A stretch of DNA of 64,000 nt from CAWAXW01 sp963786155 (GTDB lineage: Bacteria > Actinomycetota > CADDZG01 > WHSQ01): NCBI GenBank assembly GCA_963786155.1, contig CAWAXW010000006.1:310001-374000 (forward strand). The letters are read 5' to 3'. Below are positions 26,362 to 35,921 of the stretch, in pieces. The translations under genes were made by a program, and so were the position numbers. The notes beneath the pieces are model-generated. The model was not told where the DNA came from. It worked only from the letters and a program-made list of their open reading frames with translations, and did no database searches. How positions within the stretch are numbered: position 1 is the first letter of the stretch; each line of letters opens with the position of its first letter.

Positions 26362-27562
26362 ATGACGGCTGCAGGGAGTCAGTCAAGCGTTGCTCGTCAA
26401 CTTCTTATTGATGACGCCGGGCTCGAGAGCGTGGTCGCGCGCTCCCGTGAGGCTGGGCGGATCGGGCTCGACACGGAGTTCATGCGCGAGAAGACCTTCC
26501 GGGCCGATCTCTGCCTCGTTCAGGTCGCCGCTGGTGACGAGGTCTACCTCGTCGACCCGACACAGGGTTTCGATCTCGCACCGCTGGCCGACGTGCTGGC
26601 GGATCCAGCGGTCGAAGTGATCGTTCATGCCGGTAAACAGGACCTCGAGATCTTCTACGAGGTCTACGGCCGGCTTCCGGTCAACATCTTCGACATCCAG
26701 GTTGCGGCTGCATTCGCCGGACTGGGCGCCACCCTCCCGTACGGGCGGTTAGTCGACGCGGTCCTGGGAGTGACGCTGGCGAAGGGCGAGTCGTACACCG
26801 ATTGGTGCCGGCGACCTCTGACCCCCGCGCAACTCACCTATGCGGCGGACGACGTCCTGTATCTCTCCCGATCATCGACCGGTTGCTCGAGCGCCTCGAT
26901 GAGCTCCAGCGGCGAGCATGGTTCGAGGAGGAGATGACGCTCCTCGAAGACGAGGAGATCTACGACTCGGATCTGGGCGAGGCATACAAGCGCGTCACCG
27001 GCCGCGGGACCTTGTCCGGTCGTCAGACCGCCGTGCTCCGCGAGGTCGCGCGCTGGCGCGAGGAGGAAGCGGCCCGTCGCAACCTCCCGCGCGGATGGAT
27101 CGTCAAGGACCCGACCCTGGTCGAGATCGCTCGCCGGAGCCCGACTCGGCGGCGTCTCTCAAGAAGATCCGTGGGATGAACGCGCGCGAGGCGGAGCGCT
27201 CGGCGCACACGCTGGTGGACGCAATCACCAAGGGGAAGGCATCGGAGCCCATCTCTTCCCCCTCCGGCCCGGGCCGGGATGCCCAGGTTCGGGCGCGGAT
27301 GCTCGCCGGGCTCGCCGACGCAGTGGTGAGGGCGCGTTGCGAGCGCGCACGCATCGCCCCCGAGCTCGTCTCCACCAGAGGGGAGCTCGAAGCGATCCTC
27401 GCCCGGGCGGGCACCGGCAACCTCGTGGAGGACCGCTACCGGCTCTTGCGCGGATGGCGGAGGGAATTAGCAGGAGAGGCCGTTCTCGCAGTCGCAGAAG
27501 GAAGGATCGCGGTGCGGGCGACATCCAAACCTCCGTACATCGACGAAGTCCCACTCGACTGA
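26362..27562 (+). CDS. rnd: Ribonuclease D (DEDDy exonuclease + HRDC; two frameshifts)
   Basis: 3'-5' exoribonuclease for tRNA/small RNA maturation, about 398 residues. Exo I is GRIGLDTEFMREKTFRAD; Exo II is VIVHAGKQDLEIFYEVYG; Exo III is LTYAADDVLYL with the DEDDy-type Tyr. An HRDC-like helical region follows (LPRGWIVKDPTLVEIARRSP, IRGMNAREAERSAHTLVDAI), then a C-terminal helical extension. Frames change near 26865 and near 27142. The ATG 26362 is preferred because an in-frame upstream GTG reading meets a stop. The NYN-domain gene follows after 14 bp, so both may be an RNA-processing pair. Confidence 0.87.
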
Positions 27563-27576
27563 CATACCATCCCGAT

Positions 27577-28585
27577 ATGGCGAATGAAGAAGAACGCATA
27601 GCTCTGTTCATCGATTTCGAGAACCTCGCGCTGGGCGCCCGCGATCGAGGCGAGAAGCTCGACATGTCCGTGATCATGGACGCCCTTTCGGAGCGAGGGC
27701 GTGTCGTCGTCAGACGCGCCTACGCCGACTGGAACCTGTTCTCCGAGTACCGTCAGGAGCTCGCGGCGCAACGGATCGAGATGATCGAGATCCCGCAGCG
27801 CACCGGGATGGTGCGCAAGAACGCCGCCGACATCAAGCTGTCCGTCGATGCGATGGAGCTGGCGTTCTCCCGCGACTTCATCACGACGTTCGTGATCGGT
27901 TCGGGCGACTCCGACTTCACGCCGCTCGTTCTGAAGCTGCGTGAGCTGAACAAGCGAGTGATCGGGGTCGGCGTCGAGGGATCGACGTCGGAGCTGCTCC
28001 CCGGCGCCTGCGACGAGTTCCTGTTCTACGAGAAGCTGCTGGGCCCCGGCAGCGGAGCTTCGACGCCAGCTCGACAGAGGTCGGGGGGCAGGGGGAAGAG
28101 TAACGATCTCGCGGAGTTGGCCCGCTTAGTCACCCGCACCATCTCGGGATTGCAGCGGTCCACCGATGGATCGATCCTGTCTTCGACCGTGAAAGCGCGA
28201 TCTTGCGCAAGGACCCGACCTTCTCGGAGAGCGACTATGGGTTCCGAACCTGGGGCGAGGTAATGCGTCACCTCGAGACGACGGGCGTGGTCGAGCTCCG
28301 GCCCGGGGGGGCCGACGGTGATCCGATCGTCGAGTTCCCGTCCAAGTGGGGTGGCGAGGATGAGGCGTTCGAGTTGCTCCACGATGTGGTCGCCGAGCTG
28401 GAGAAGGCCAACGGGCCGCCGCCGCTCTCGGGACTGAAGGATCAGTTACGCCGGCAGAAGCCCGAGTTCTCCGAGAAGGACTTCGGCTACTCGGGCTTCC
28501 TGCAGTTCGCGAAGGCCGCCGCGCCAAGGGGATCGTCGACCTGGAGTGGGACGACGAGGCCGAGGACTACCTGCTCAAGACCTAG
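27577..28585 (+). CDS. NYN-domain (LabA/DUF88-like) nuclease with two OST-HTH/LOTUS domains (frameshifts)
   Basis: About 335 residues. The N-terminal NYN/PIN-like domain (about 5-160) has IALFIDFENLALG, KNAADIKLSVDAMELAF and FVIGSGDSDFTPLVLKLREL, giving the conserved Asp cluster for metal-dependent RNase activity. A Gly/Ser linker (SGASTPARQRSGGRGKSND) leads to two OST-HTH modules: AILRKDPTFSESDYGFRTWG with EVMRHLETTGVVELR, and LKDQLRRQKPEFSEKDFGYS with FLQFAKAA. The NYN plus OST-HTH order is like eukaryotic MARF1/limkain RNA-binding proteins and occurs in bacteria. Frame changes near 28190 and 28525; the second restores IVDLEWDDEAEDYLLKT and the stop at 28583. Confidence 0.85.
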
Positions 28586-28594
28586 CGGGGCACC

Positions 28595-29633
28595 TTAGCG
28601 GAGCCAGGTGCGGACGATGGCCTTGCTGAATCCCCACGCGTAGCGCAGGGTCGTCGGCTTCTTGGTGACGCCCGAGGCGCGTCGACGCAGGGTGATCGGC
28701 ACCTCGACGACTCGCATCCCTTTACGCGCGGCTTCGAGGATGACCTCGGAGACGTAGAACTGGTCTTGGCGAAGGTCCAAACGCCTGAGCACGTCGGCCG
28801 TCATGGCGCGGTAACCGGTTGAAGGGTCCGTGATCTTCGTCCGGCTCAGCGCGCTCGAGAAGCCGCGCGAACCACCGCACTCCATGCGAGCGAACGCGCG
28901 ACTCGACCTCGAAGCTGCCCAGAACTCGCGATCCCTGGACCATGTCGGCATCGCCGTCGAGCAACGGCCCAACGAGCCTGTCGATCTCTTTCGGATCGTG
29001 CTGGCCGTCGGCGTCGAGCGTCACGACTATCCGAGCCCTCGTGTGCAGCGCGGCCTCGTAACCGAGGCGTACAGCGGCCCCCGAGCCGCGGCGCAGGTCA
29101 CGCCGGATAACGATGGCCCCGAGCCGCCGCGCGACCTCCTCGGTCGCGTCGGTGCATCCGTCTGCGATCACGATCGGCGTGATGGGCATGTCTCTGACCT
29201 CGACCGGCATCTCGCCCAGCACCGCGGGGATGTTCTCGGCTTCGTTGTAAGCCGGGATGACGACGGCGCATCCCTCACGATCTGCGATGAACGCCTCGTC
29301 CTCGAAGCGACGCAGAGCCATGTAATCGACGAGGTTGCCGACCTCGCGCGAAAGGGTGTCGTCTCGAGTGAAGCCTCGGAACAGAAGCGTGAGGGTGAAG
29401 ATGTTCGAGATGACGAGGAGACCAATGATCCGGCGCTCGCCCCCCGCCTCGAAGCCGAGGGCGGACAGCACCGGGTTGAGCAGGTCCGGCGAGATGGCTG
29501 CGACCGCAAGGCCACCGACCACGGCCAGGATCGCGATGAGCTCGCCGCGCCTGAGTTGGCCGCGCCGATAGCGCATCACCGCAAACGTAGCCAGGGCCGC
29601 CGCGATGGCCGCGCCGAAGATCCTCAGTCCCAA
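28595..29633 (-). CDS. Glycosyltransferase family 2 fused to DUF2304 membrane domain (frameshift)
   Basis: About 345 residues. The N-terminal ~110 residues are a DUF2304-like region with three short helices (FGAAIAAALATFAVMRYRRG, LIAILAVVGGLAVAAISPDL, LVISNIFTLTLLFRGF). A GT-A domain follows: CAVVIPAYNEAENIPAVLGE, IVIADGCTDATEE, RRGSGAAVRLGYEAAL and ARIVVTLDADGQHDPKEIDR (DxD-type metal site), ending TDPSTGYRAMTADVLRRLDL and VPITLRRRASGVTKKPT. It resembles dolichyl/undecaprenyl-phosphate mannosyltransferases making lipid-linked sugars. A TTG start at 29633 is supported by GGAGG 7 nt upstream. The frame changes near 28850. First gene of the glycan region, convergent with NYN. Confidence 0.82.
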
Positions 29634-29714
29634 AGTGATGCCTCCGCAGTAAGAAAGCGCAGGTAGAAGGGCGTTTTCGCCTCGGAAAGGCTAGCACGTA
29701 ATGATGGCCGCCCA

Positions 29715-30449
29715 ATGGAGGGTTATGACGCATCGACGTACGGCGAGCGCATCGCCGACGTCTACGACAGCTTCTACCAGGATCTTCTCGATCCGACTCC
29801 GGCAGTGGAGTTGCTGGCGGAGCTCGCGGGAGGAGGCCCGGCTCTCGAGTTGGGCATCGGCACCGGTCGCGTCGCTCTGCCCCTGATGGCGCGCGGAGTC
29901 GAGGTCCACGGGGTCGATACGTCGGAGCGGATGGTCGCCAAGATGCGCGCCAAGCCGGGGGGCGACGACGTCAAGGTCTTCTTCGGTGACTTCACGAGCA
30001 TCCCCGTCGAGGGCCGGTACGGGCTGATCTACATACCGTTCAATACATTCTTCGCACTGCCGAGCCAAGACGCGCAGGTCGAGTGTTTCGCGAGCGCGGC
30101 TCGCGCTCTAACGGACGACGGTGTGTTCCTCGTCGAAGCTTTCGTTCCCGACGCGGGGCGCTACGACCAGCACCAACGCGTTGCGGCTGAGTACGTTTCG
30201 CCCGATCGTGTTTTCCTCGAGGTCTCTCGCCACGATCCGGTGACGCAGACGTCGATGTCGCAGCATGTCGTGCTCGAGTCGGGCAAGGTCGAGATGTATC
30301 CGGTCTTGATCCGGTACGCGTTCCCTTCCGAGATGGACCTGATGGCGCGCCTCGCCGGCCTGGTACTGAGACATCGTTGGGGAGGATGGGAACGACAGCC
30401 GTTCACGTCCGACAGCCACCTGCACATTTCCGTCTACGGCCGTCCATAA
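29715..30449 (+). CDS. Class I SAM-dependent methyltransferase
   Basis: 244 residues with a Rossmann methyltransferase core: motif I ALELGIGTGRVALPLMARG, acidic motif II VHGVDTSERMVAKM, KVFFGDFTSIP and YGLIYIPFNTFFALPS. The second half (VEMYPVLIRYAFPSEMDLMA, then WERQPFTSDSHLHISVYGRP) matches small-molecule methyltransferases annotated generically in actinobacteria. The substrate is unknown; the glycan context permits sugar O-methylation. It is divergent from the GT2 gene, 81 bp apart. Confidence 0.82.
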   Translation: MEGYDASTYGERIADVYDSFYQDLLDPTPAVELLAELAGGGPALELGIGTGRVALPLMARGVEVHGVDTSERMVAKMRAKPGGDDVKVFFGDFTSIPVEGRYGLIYIPFNTFFALPSQDAQVECFASAARALTDDGVFLVEAFVPDAGRYDQHQRVAAEYVSPDRVFLEVSRHDPVTQTSMSQHVVLESGKVEMYPVLIRYAFPSEMDLMARLAGLVLRHRWGGWERQPFTSDSHLHISVYGRP

Positions 30450-30510
30450 ACGGATGATTTGCGAGGCTTACGTATGACCCCTTGATGTGGCGCGCTGTTA
30501 GCGTGAGGGC

Positions 30511-31428
30511 ATGCGTCCTCGCATCATCCTTCTCGCGTCTCTTCTACTCATAGCCCTCGTTGTTCCGACCGCAGCCGATGCCGACGTCGCAACCGGCTGC
30601 GAACGCACCGAGACCGGTTTCACATGTGTTTGGGGACCATTCAAGTCGACCGACGAACAGAACGACCTCCGGTTCGTTGCCCCTCCCGGCGAGGCGGGCT
30701 TTATCACCAGCATGCGAGCAACATTGATCGACGAAGATGGCGACAAGGTCCCGCACCACGCAGTTCATCTCCATCATGTGGTGCTCTTGAATCCCAGCAA
30801 GCCCGACATGACCTGTGACTTCCCGGCCGACCGGTTCTTCGCATCGGGGGCCGAACGCACGCGCATCGAGCTCCCCGAGGGGTTCGGCTACTACTGGGAC
30901 AACCAGCCGCCGCCCGGGTATCCGGCCTACGCGCCGCTCTGGGGGCTCGTTTCCCACCTCGACTATCACCACGCGGACGGCGATGTCTTCATGCGCGTGA
31001 ATCTGTCCTTCACACCTGGTGCTGCAACCGACATGACCGACGTCAAGCCGGTGTGGCTGGACGTCGACAACTGCGATGACTCGGAGTTCGACATCGCTCG
31101 CGGACGCGGGAAGAATCCCCGCCATCACCAAACGTGGACCTACACGATGCCCGAGGGCGGCCGGTTCATCACGATGGCCGGCCACCTCCACGATCGCGGC
31201 GTGAAGTTGCGTCTCGACAACGAGACAACGGGAGCGCATGTCTTCACCTCGAAGGCGGTCTACGGCGATCACCACGATCCGACGCGCCTCACCGCGATGA
31301 GCGTGGCTCCCGAGGGCTTCGATGTGCCCGTGGCCGCAGGTGACGTGCTCGAGCTGACCGCGACCTACAGGAACGACCGCCCTATCGAAGGTGCCATGGG
31401 CATCATGATGGGAGTGCTGGTCCCTTAG
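30511..31428 (+). CDS. Secreted copper monooxygenase-like protein (PHM/Nod19-type)
   Basis: 305 residues with a Sec signal peptide (LLASLLLIALVVPTAADA). Conserved His clusters are HHAVHLHHVVLLN, SHLDYHHADGDVF and TMAGHLHDRGVKL, and a Met-rich strand closes the protein (GAMGIMMGVLVP). The arrangement HxHH, then GHxHxxG, then a late Met parallels the two copper sites of peptidylglycine alpha-hydroxylating monooxygenase and the SURNod19 family. I infer an exported copper protein; the redox substrate is unknown. Four Cys (GCERTETGFTCVW, TCDF, NCDD) may form disulfides. The 3' end overlaps the convergent GDPD gene by 26 nt. Confidence 0.6.
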   Translation: MRPRIILLASLLLIALVVPTAADADVATGCERTETGFTCVWGPFKSTDEQNDLRFVAPPGEAGFITSMRATLIDEDGDKVPHHAVHLHHVVLLNPSKPDMTCDFPADRFFASGAERTRIELPEGFGYYWDNQPPPGYPAYAPLWGLVSHLDYHHADGDVFMRVNLSFTPGAATDMTDVKPVWLDVDNCDDSEFDIARGRGKNPRHHQTWTYTMPEGGRFITMAGHLHDRGVKLRLDNETTGAHVFTSKAVYGDHHDPTRLTAMSVAPEGFDVPVAAGDVLELTATYRNDRPIEGAMGIMMGVLVP

Positions 31429-32275
31429 CTTCACGGCATGAGCGGTTCCGTTTGGCAGCGCGTGCTGTTGACTCGAGGGGGGAATCGAGCCGATCGCCGA
31501 GTACTGCGTCGAGCCGGTCCGGGTAGTTCGTGAACAGAGCGTCTACGCCCAGATCTATCAGGTTCCGCATCTCGTTCTCGTCGTCGACCGCCCAGGGGTG
31601 CACGTCGAGGCATCGGGCATGTGCGGCGTCGACTAACTCCTTATCAATCCGTCCGGCGGGGGGAGCGATGGCGACCGCGTAGAGGGCAACGTCATCGAGG
31701 GTCTCCACGATCGCTTCATCGTGCCCGTATAGCTGCATCAGTGGAAGATCGAAATCGAGGGCGTGGATCTTCTGCAAGCTTGCCGGGGCGAAACTCTGGA
31801 TCATGACCCGCCACTCCGTCACCGCCTCACGGTGTAGGTGGTGTTCGTTGATGAGGCGAAGCAATTCCTCTTCCATCCCCGGGTACTGCCGAGGATCCTT
31901 CGTCTCGATGTAGTAGTTGACGTCCTTCCCATAGCGCTCGAAGACCTCCTCGAGGGTGAGGATCTCCAAGCCGACGTAAGAGGGATCGGCTTTCTCGGGG
32001 TGCGCTTCGTTGAACCACGACCCAACGTCGCAGGTCTTGAGCTGCTCCAGCGTCTTGCTCGATATGTCGCCCGTGCAGTTACCGGCGGGGCCGCGCGCCG
32101 TGCGGTCGAGAACTGGATCGTGCATGACGACCAGCGCGCCGTCGCTCGAGAAGTGCAGGTCGTGCTCGATGAAATCGGCGCCCATCTCGCGCGCGAGGTC
32201 ATAAGACGCGAGCGTGTGCTCGGGCGCCCACCCTGAAGCACCGCGGTGAGCGATGTTCAAAGGGCGGGCGCCCAA
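31403..32275 (-). CDS. Glycerophosphodiester phosphodiesterase (GDPD family)
   Basis: 290 residues, TIM-barrel phosphodiesterase hydrolysing glycerophosphodiesters to glycerol-3-phosphate. Catalytic signature LNIAHRGASGWAPEHTLASY, then metal ligands in DFIEHDLHFSSDGALVVMHD (E-x-D and His), and later YIETKDPRQYPG and DVHPWAVDDENEMRNLIDLG. No signal peptide, so it is probably cytosolic. The extension of ~25 residues after AVLGDRLDSP is rich in Arg/Ser. It could recycle teichoic-acid- or phospholipid-derived diesters. Confidence 0.9.
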   Translation of the reverse strand: MGARPLNIAHRGASGWAPEHTLASYDLAREMGADFIEHDLHFSSDGALVVMHDPVLDRTARGPAGNCTGDISSKTLEQLKTCDVGSWFNEAHPEKADPSYVGLEILTLEEVFERYGKDVNYYIETKDPRQYPGMEEELLRLINEHHLHREAVTEWRVMIQSFAPASLQKIHALDFDLPLMQLYGHDEAIVETLDDVALYAVAIAPPAGRIDKELVDAAHARCLDVHPWAVDDENEMRNLIDLGVDALFTNYPDRLDAVLGDRLDSPLESTARAAKRNRSCREAKGPALPS

Positions 32276-32286
32276 GCGGGTGTGCG

Positions 32287-32724
32287 TTACGCCTTCTTTA
32301 GGTTGCCGCGGATCGCCCCGTTGGGGTACTCGCCGTTATGCAGGTTCACGTAGAACTGGTTCGGGTTCTCCTTGATCTGCTTCAAGAGAGCCTTTTCCGC
32401 ATCGACACAGCCCTCGATCGGCGAATTCTCGTTACCCTCGAAGAGGGTCACGACGGGCGGACCCGCAGTCTCCTTGTCGCCCTCGTGGATGTGCCCCAGG
32501 TTGGGCTTCTTCATCCCCTGGTAGGTGATCTCAAAGCACACCTGCCCCTTCTTCGGCTTGGGGTCAATGTGTGCCCGCCCCGTGGCGTCGGGGTCTCCAG
32601 GCCCCGGGACTTCCTTCTCGCCGTTCAGCTTCGTTGAAAGCCCGCCCTCGTGAGCGGTCACCGTTGCAACCGAGCCCAAGATCAGGCCGCCCGTCAAGAG
32701 CGACGCAAGCACGATCTTCTTCAT
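32287..32724 (-). CDS. Secreted CHRD-domain protein
   Basis: 145 residues: cleavable signal peptide (MKKIVLASLLTGGLILGSVA, followed by TVTAHEGG) and a single CHRD domain covering the rest, with LNGEKEVPGPGDPDATGRAH, CFEITYQGMKKPNLGHIHEG and FYVNLHNGEYPNGAIRGNL. CHRD domains are small extracellular beta domains with no defined enzyme activity in bacteria. The conserved His residues (HIHEG, NLHNGEYPNG) could bind metal. It lies 150 bp from the divergent first permuted phosphatase gene. Confidence 0.88.
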   Translation of the reverse strand: MKKIVLASLLTGGLILGSVATVTAHEGGLSTKLNGEKEVPGPGDPDATGRAHIDPKPKKGQVCFEITYQGMKKPNLGHIHEGDKETAGPPVVTLFEGNENSPIEGCVDAEKALLKQIKENPNQFYVNLHNGEYPNGAIRGNLKKA

Positions 32725-32874
32725 GGCAACTCCCTTCAGTTGATTGCCCTACATCTGATTCATTCCCAGACGGCGGCACGCTAACGCACGAGCGCTTTTA
32801 AGTCGCTCGACTTGCTGAAGGGGTGTTTTTTCGGCGAGCCACGCGTCTATCCTCGCCGCTCACCAAGGAGGACC

Positions 32875-34617
32875 GTGAAGAGACTGATGGGTATCGTGGT
32901 CGTTGCGCTCGCTGTTGGAGCGGGCGCGCTCTATCTCGGCTTGCGTGACGGCGAGGAAACGCCGGACCGGGCCGAGCCGACCTTGGACGAGATGGCGAGC
33001 GATCTCGGCGCCGGCATCATGAGACACCTCTTCCGGGGGCACGTGGACGGCCGTTCGGGCGAGCTCATGCTCGTGCCTCGCCCGCACCACTACCTGATCG
33101 GTCCCTACGACTACACGACGCTGGGCACGGACACGCCTTGGCTCGCCACCAGCCATCCCAATCCGTGGAACTACATCGCGCGCGTTCCGATCGTGTTCTC
33201 GCGGCCCGGCTTCATCCCCCAGGGCCGAGAGATCTACGACGAAGTCGACATCTCGCAGGTAGCTCCGACGATCGCTCGCCTCTTGGGGATGGACGACTTC
33301 GAGTCGGCGAGCTGCTCGCTCGAAGAGATCGTGGCCTGCGATTCTCGTGGGGGCATCGATCCCCTCCCCAAAGCGATCTTCATGGTCGTGCTCGACGGGG
33401 GAGGGTGGAACGCGCTGCAGGAACATCCCGATTCATGGCCGGCCATAGAGCGGCTCCGCGCCGAGGGCACAACGTATGTCAACGCGACTATCGGCTCGGC
33501 CCCCTCGATAACGGGGGCGTTGCACGCGACGTTCGGCACGGGCTTCTATCCGAACGAGCACGGGCTTCCCGGTAACCAGATGCGCGGCCCCGAGGGCAAG
33601 AACACCGACACGTGGCGCCAGAAGGCCGATCCCCAGTACCTGCTGAAGCCGGCCGTCTCGGAGTTGTGGGACGAGCAAAACGGCAACGAACCCGTCGTCG
33701 GGACGGTCTCCTATGAGGGGTGGCACCTCGGCATGATCGGCCACGGCGCACAACGAGAGGGCGGTGACCATGACGTCGCCGCGTTGTGGGAGGTCAAGGA
33801 CAACGCCTGGTGGGTAAACGAGCGCTACTACGAGCTGCCGGAATCAGTAGCGGAGACCGACCTCGCGAAGCTCGAGTCGTACGAGGCCGAGCTCGACCCG
33901 CGCGACGGCATCAACGACGGCTTGTGGTTCGGCCACACCCTCGAGGAGCTTCAAGACGCGAAGACTCGGCCCGGCACTCCTGCGTTCGCACGCTTCACCG
34001 GAGAGGTCGTGACCGAGGTGATGCGCGACTACGGCGTGGGCGAGGACGACCTGACGGACATCTTCTGGGTCGAGATGAAGATGCCCGACTTCGCGGGGCA
34101 CTTGTGGAACATGACCGAGGCCGAAGAAGCCGACGTGCTGCGCGAGACGGATCGTCAGATCGGCCGCTTCGTTGCAGAGCTGGACCGCGTCGCTGGGCGC
34201 GGCAACTACGTCTTCGGGATCAGCGCCGATCACGGCCAGCAGCCTTTGCCCGAGCAGTTCGGAGGGTGGCGGATCAATCAAGCCGAGTTCGAAGCCGACG
34301 TCGAGGCCGAGTTCGGAGATGTCATCGAGAAGGTGACCCCGGTCGACATGTACGTCGACATGGCCGCCCTCGAGGAGTCGGGGGCGAGCCTCGAGGAGAT
34401 CGCTCGATGGATCGCCGGTTACACCTTGGGCGAGAACATCCCCGAGGCGATCCCGGGAGCCGATCTGGTGCCCGAGGGCCGCCACTCGGATCGACTCTTC
34501 GTCGGAGCCTTTCCCACCGGTTTCCTCAGCAGTCTCGACGAGGATGCGATCGAGAGCTTCGGAGAGGGCGAGTTCGAAGAGGGCGATTTCACTATCGACC
34601 GGCCCGCGGCCCGGTAG
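32875..34617 (+). CDS. Circularly permuted alkaline-phosphatase-superfamily protein 1 (cpAP1)
   Basis: 580 residues, N-terminal signal anchor (IVVVALAVGAGALYLGL). Residues ~45-140 hold what is normally the C-terminal end of PafA/sulfatase-type enzymes: FRGHVDGRSGELMLVPRP, metal-ligand-type His94 in ATSHPNPWNYIARVPIVF and DISQVAPTIARLLGM. The nucleophile half follows: Asp174 (VVLDGGGWN), Thr213 (GSAPSITGALHATFGTG), Asp405/His409 (MPDFAGHLWNM), Asp452/His453 (SADHGQQP). All metal ligands are present in permuted order. Two Cys (SCSLEEIVAC) lie in the joining region, none at the termini, unlike its three paralogues. GTG 32875 follows AAGGAGG. Heads a co-directional run through polymerase and flippase genes; likely an extracytoplasmic phosphatase/phosphodiesterase. 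Confidence 0.78.
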   Translation: MKRLMGIVVVALAVGAGALYLGLRDGEETPDRAEPTLDEMASDLGAGIMRHLFRGHVDGRSGELMLVPRPHHYLIGPYDYTTLGTDTPWLATSHPNPWNYIARVPIVFSRPGFIPQGREIYDEVDISQVAPTIARLLGMDDFESASCSLEEIVACDSRGGIDPLPKAIFMVVLDGGGWNALQEHPDSWPAIERLRAEGTTYVNATIGSAPSITGALHATFGTGFYPNEHGLPGNQMRGPEGKNTDTWRQKADPQYLLKPAVSELWDEQNGNEPVVGTVSYEGWHLGMIGHGAQREGGDHDVAALWEVKDNAWWVNERYYELPESVAETDLAKLESYEAELDPRDGINDGLWFGHTLEELQDAKTRPGTPAFARFTGEVVTEVMRDYGVGEDDLTDIFWVEMKMPDFAGHLWNMTEAEEADVLRETDRQIGRFVAELDRVAGRGNYVFGISADHGQQPLPEQFGGWRINQAEFEADVEAEFGDVIEKVTPVDMYVDMAALEESGASLEEIARWIAGYTLGENIPEAIPGADLVPEGRHSDRLFVGAFPTGFLSSLDEDAIESFGEGEFEEGDFTIDRPAAR

Positions 34618-34628
34618 GGTTCCGCCAC

Positions 34629-35921
34629 ATGCTCAAGCGGGGGCTGCAACTCCTTTTCAAGAATCGTGATTTCGGCATGCTCATGGCCGCTCAGTTCCTC
34701 GCGCAGGCGGGCGATGGGCTCGTCCAGGCCGCGATCGGTAAGGACATCGCTTTCGGAGGCCAGAAGGGCTTCGACATCGAGAGCGCGCGCAGCCCCGACG
34801 AGATCCTCACGATCGCACTCTTGATCTTCGGGCCCTACACGTTGCTCAGTCCCTTCCTGGGTGTCGTGATCGACCGATGGGATCGCAGACGGTTGTTGTT
34901 CGCCGCCAACGGTCTGCGCGCTCTGGCGGTGATCGGCGTTGCTCTCGTCGGCACTTCAAGCGTCCCATCGGGCGTGCTGGCCCTCGTTTTCCTGTTCACG
35001 CTCGCATCCACCAGGATCGTCCTTGCCACAAAGTCCGCGGCGATGCCGTCGACGCTCGGCGACGACGAATTGATTGAGGGCAACGCCGTCTCTCAGCTCG
35101 GAGGCGCCCTGTTCCAGCTCGGTGGCGTCGGCGTGGCGGTTATCGCAGCGGAATCGATCGATGTCGAGCCGATCATGATCGCCGGTGGTCTCGTCTTCGC
35201 GCTGGGCGCGTTCGCGGCTCTCCGCATCCGGCACGCGGCGGAAGCGCGCACACCGTCGACCCTGGGGCGCGAGATCGCTGCGGTCACCTCGAATATCGCG
35301 GCCGGCGTCCGTGAGGTAAGCGCCAAGCCGGCCGCGGGTGCGGCGATCACGACTTACTTCTGGGCGCGCACGCTTTGGAGTGTGTCCATCCTCGGTATCG
35401 CCCTGATAGCGCGCGAGCTGCTGGGCGACGACGACATCGGGATCGCGGTGCTGACCGGCGGGGGAGCGGTCGTCGGAGCGGGTCTCGGCTTCTTCTTTGC
35501 CCGGCGACTGCGCGATCGGGTTCCCAGCCTTGCGCACCTCGTGCTGGGAGGTGCCTTCGTCGCCGGCGCCGCGGTGGCCCTGTTCGGCGCGCTCGAGATG
35601 AAAGCTTCCATTGCGGGGCTCGCGTTCTTCCTCGGCCTCGGGTTCTTCGTAACCAAGATCTCACTGGACACGATGGTTCAAGGCGCTCTTGGCGATGACT
35701 TCCGGGGGCGTGCCTTCTCGCTCTACGACATCTCGTACAACGTAGCGTGGCTGCTGGCGGCTGCAATCTTCAAGATCGCCGGGGAAGGCAACGAGGGGAT
35801 GCTCATGGCCGTGTCGGGCGTCGTGTTCTTGCTCGGGCTCGCCGCGATCGGTATGTGGTTTAGGCGCGCGGGGCTGATGTCGCCCGATCTCGCCGTCCCG
35901 GCTGCCGCGCCCGGAGCGTGA
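34629..35921 (+). CDS. MFS transporter (EntS-like exporter)
   Basis: 430 residues with 12 predicted helices. Features: FKNRDFGMLMAAQFLAQAGD at the N-terminus, LLSPFLGVVIDRWDRRRLLF (MFS loop 2-3 motif with DRxxRR), AMPSTLGDDELIEGNAVSQL and VQGALGDDFRGRAFSLYDIS, all common in the EntS/multidrug-export branch of the major facilitator superfamily. It starts 11 bp after cpAP1 and its stop overlaps the cpAP2 start (GTGA). Between two permuted phosphatases, an export role for a surface component is plausible but untested. Confidence 0.83.
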   Translation: MLKRGLQLLFKNRDFGMLMAAQFLAQAGDGLVQAAIGKDIAFGGQKGFDIESARSPDEILTIALLIFGPYTLLSPFLGVVIDRWDRRRLLFAANGLRALAVIGVALVGTSSVPSGVLALVFLFTLASTRIVLATKSAAMPSTLGDDELIEGNAVSQLGGALFQLGGVGVAVIAAESIDVEPIMIAGGLVFALGAFAALRIRHAAEARTPSTLGREIAAVTSNIAAGVREVSAKPAAGAAITTYFWARTLWSVSILGIALIARELLGDDDIGIAVLTGGGAVVGAGLGFFFARRLRDRVPSLAHLVLGGAFVAGAAVALFGALEMKASIAGLAFFLGLGFFVTKISLDTMVQGALGDDFRGRAFSLYDISYNVAWLLAAAIFKIAGEGNEGMLMAVSGVVFLLGLAAIGMWFRRAGLMSPDLAVPAAAPGA

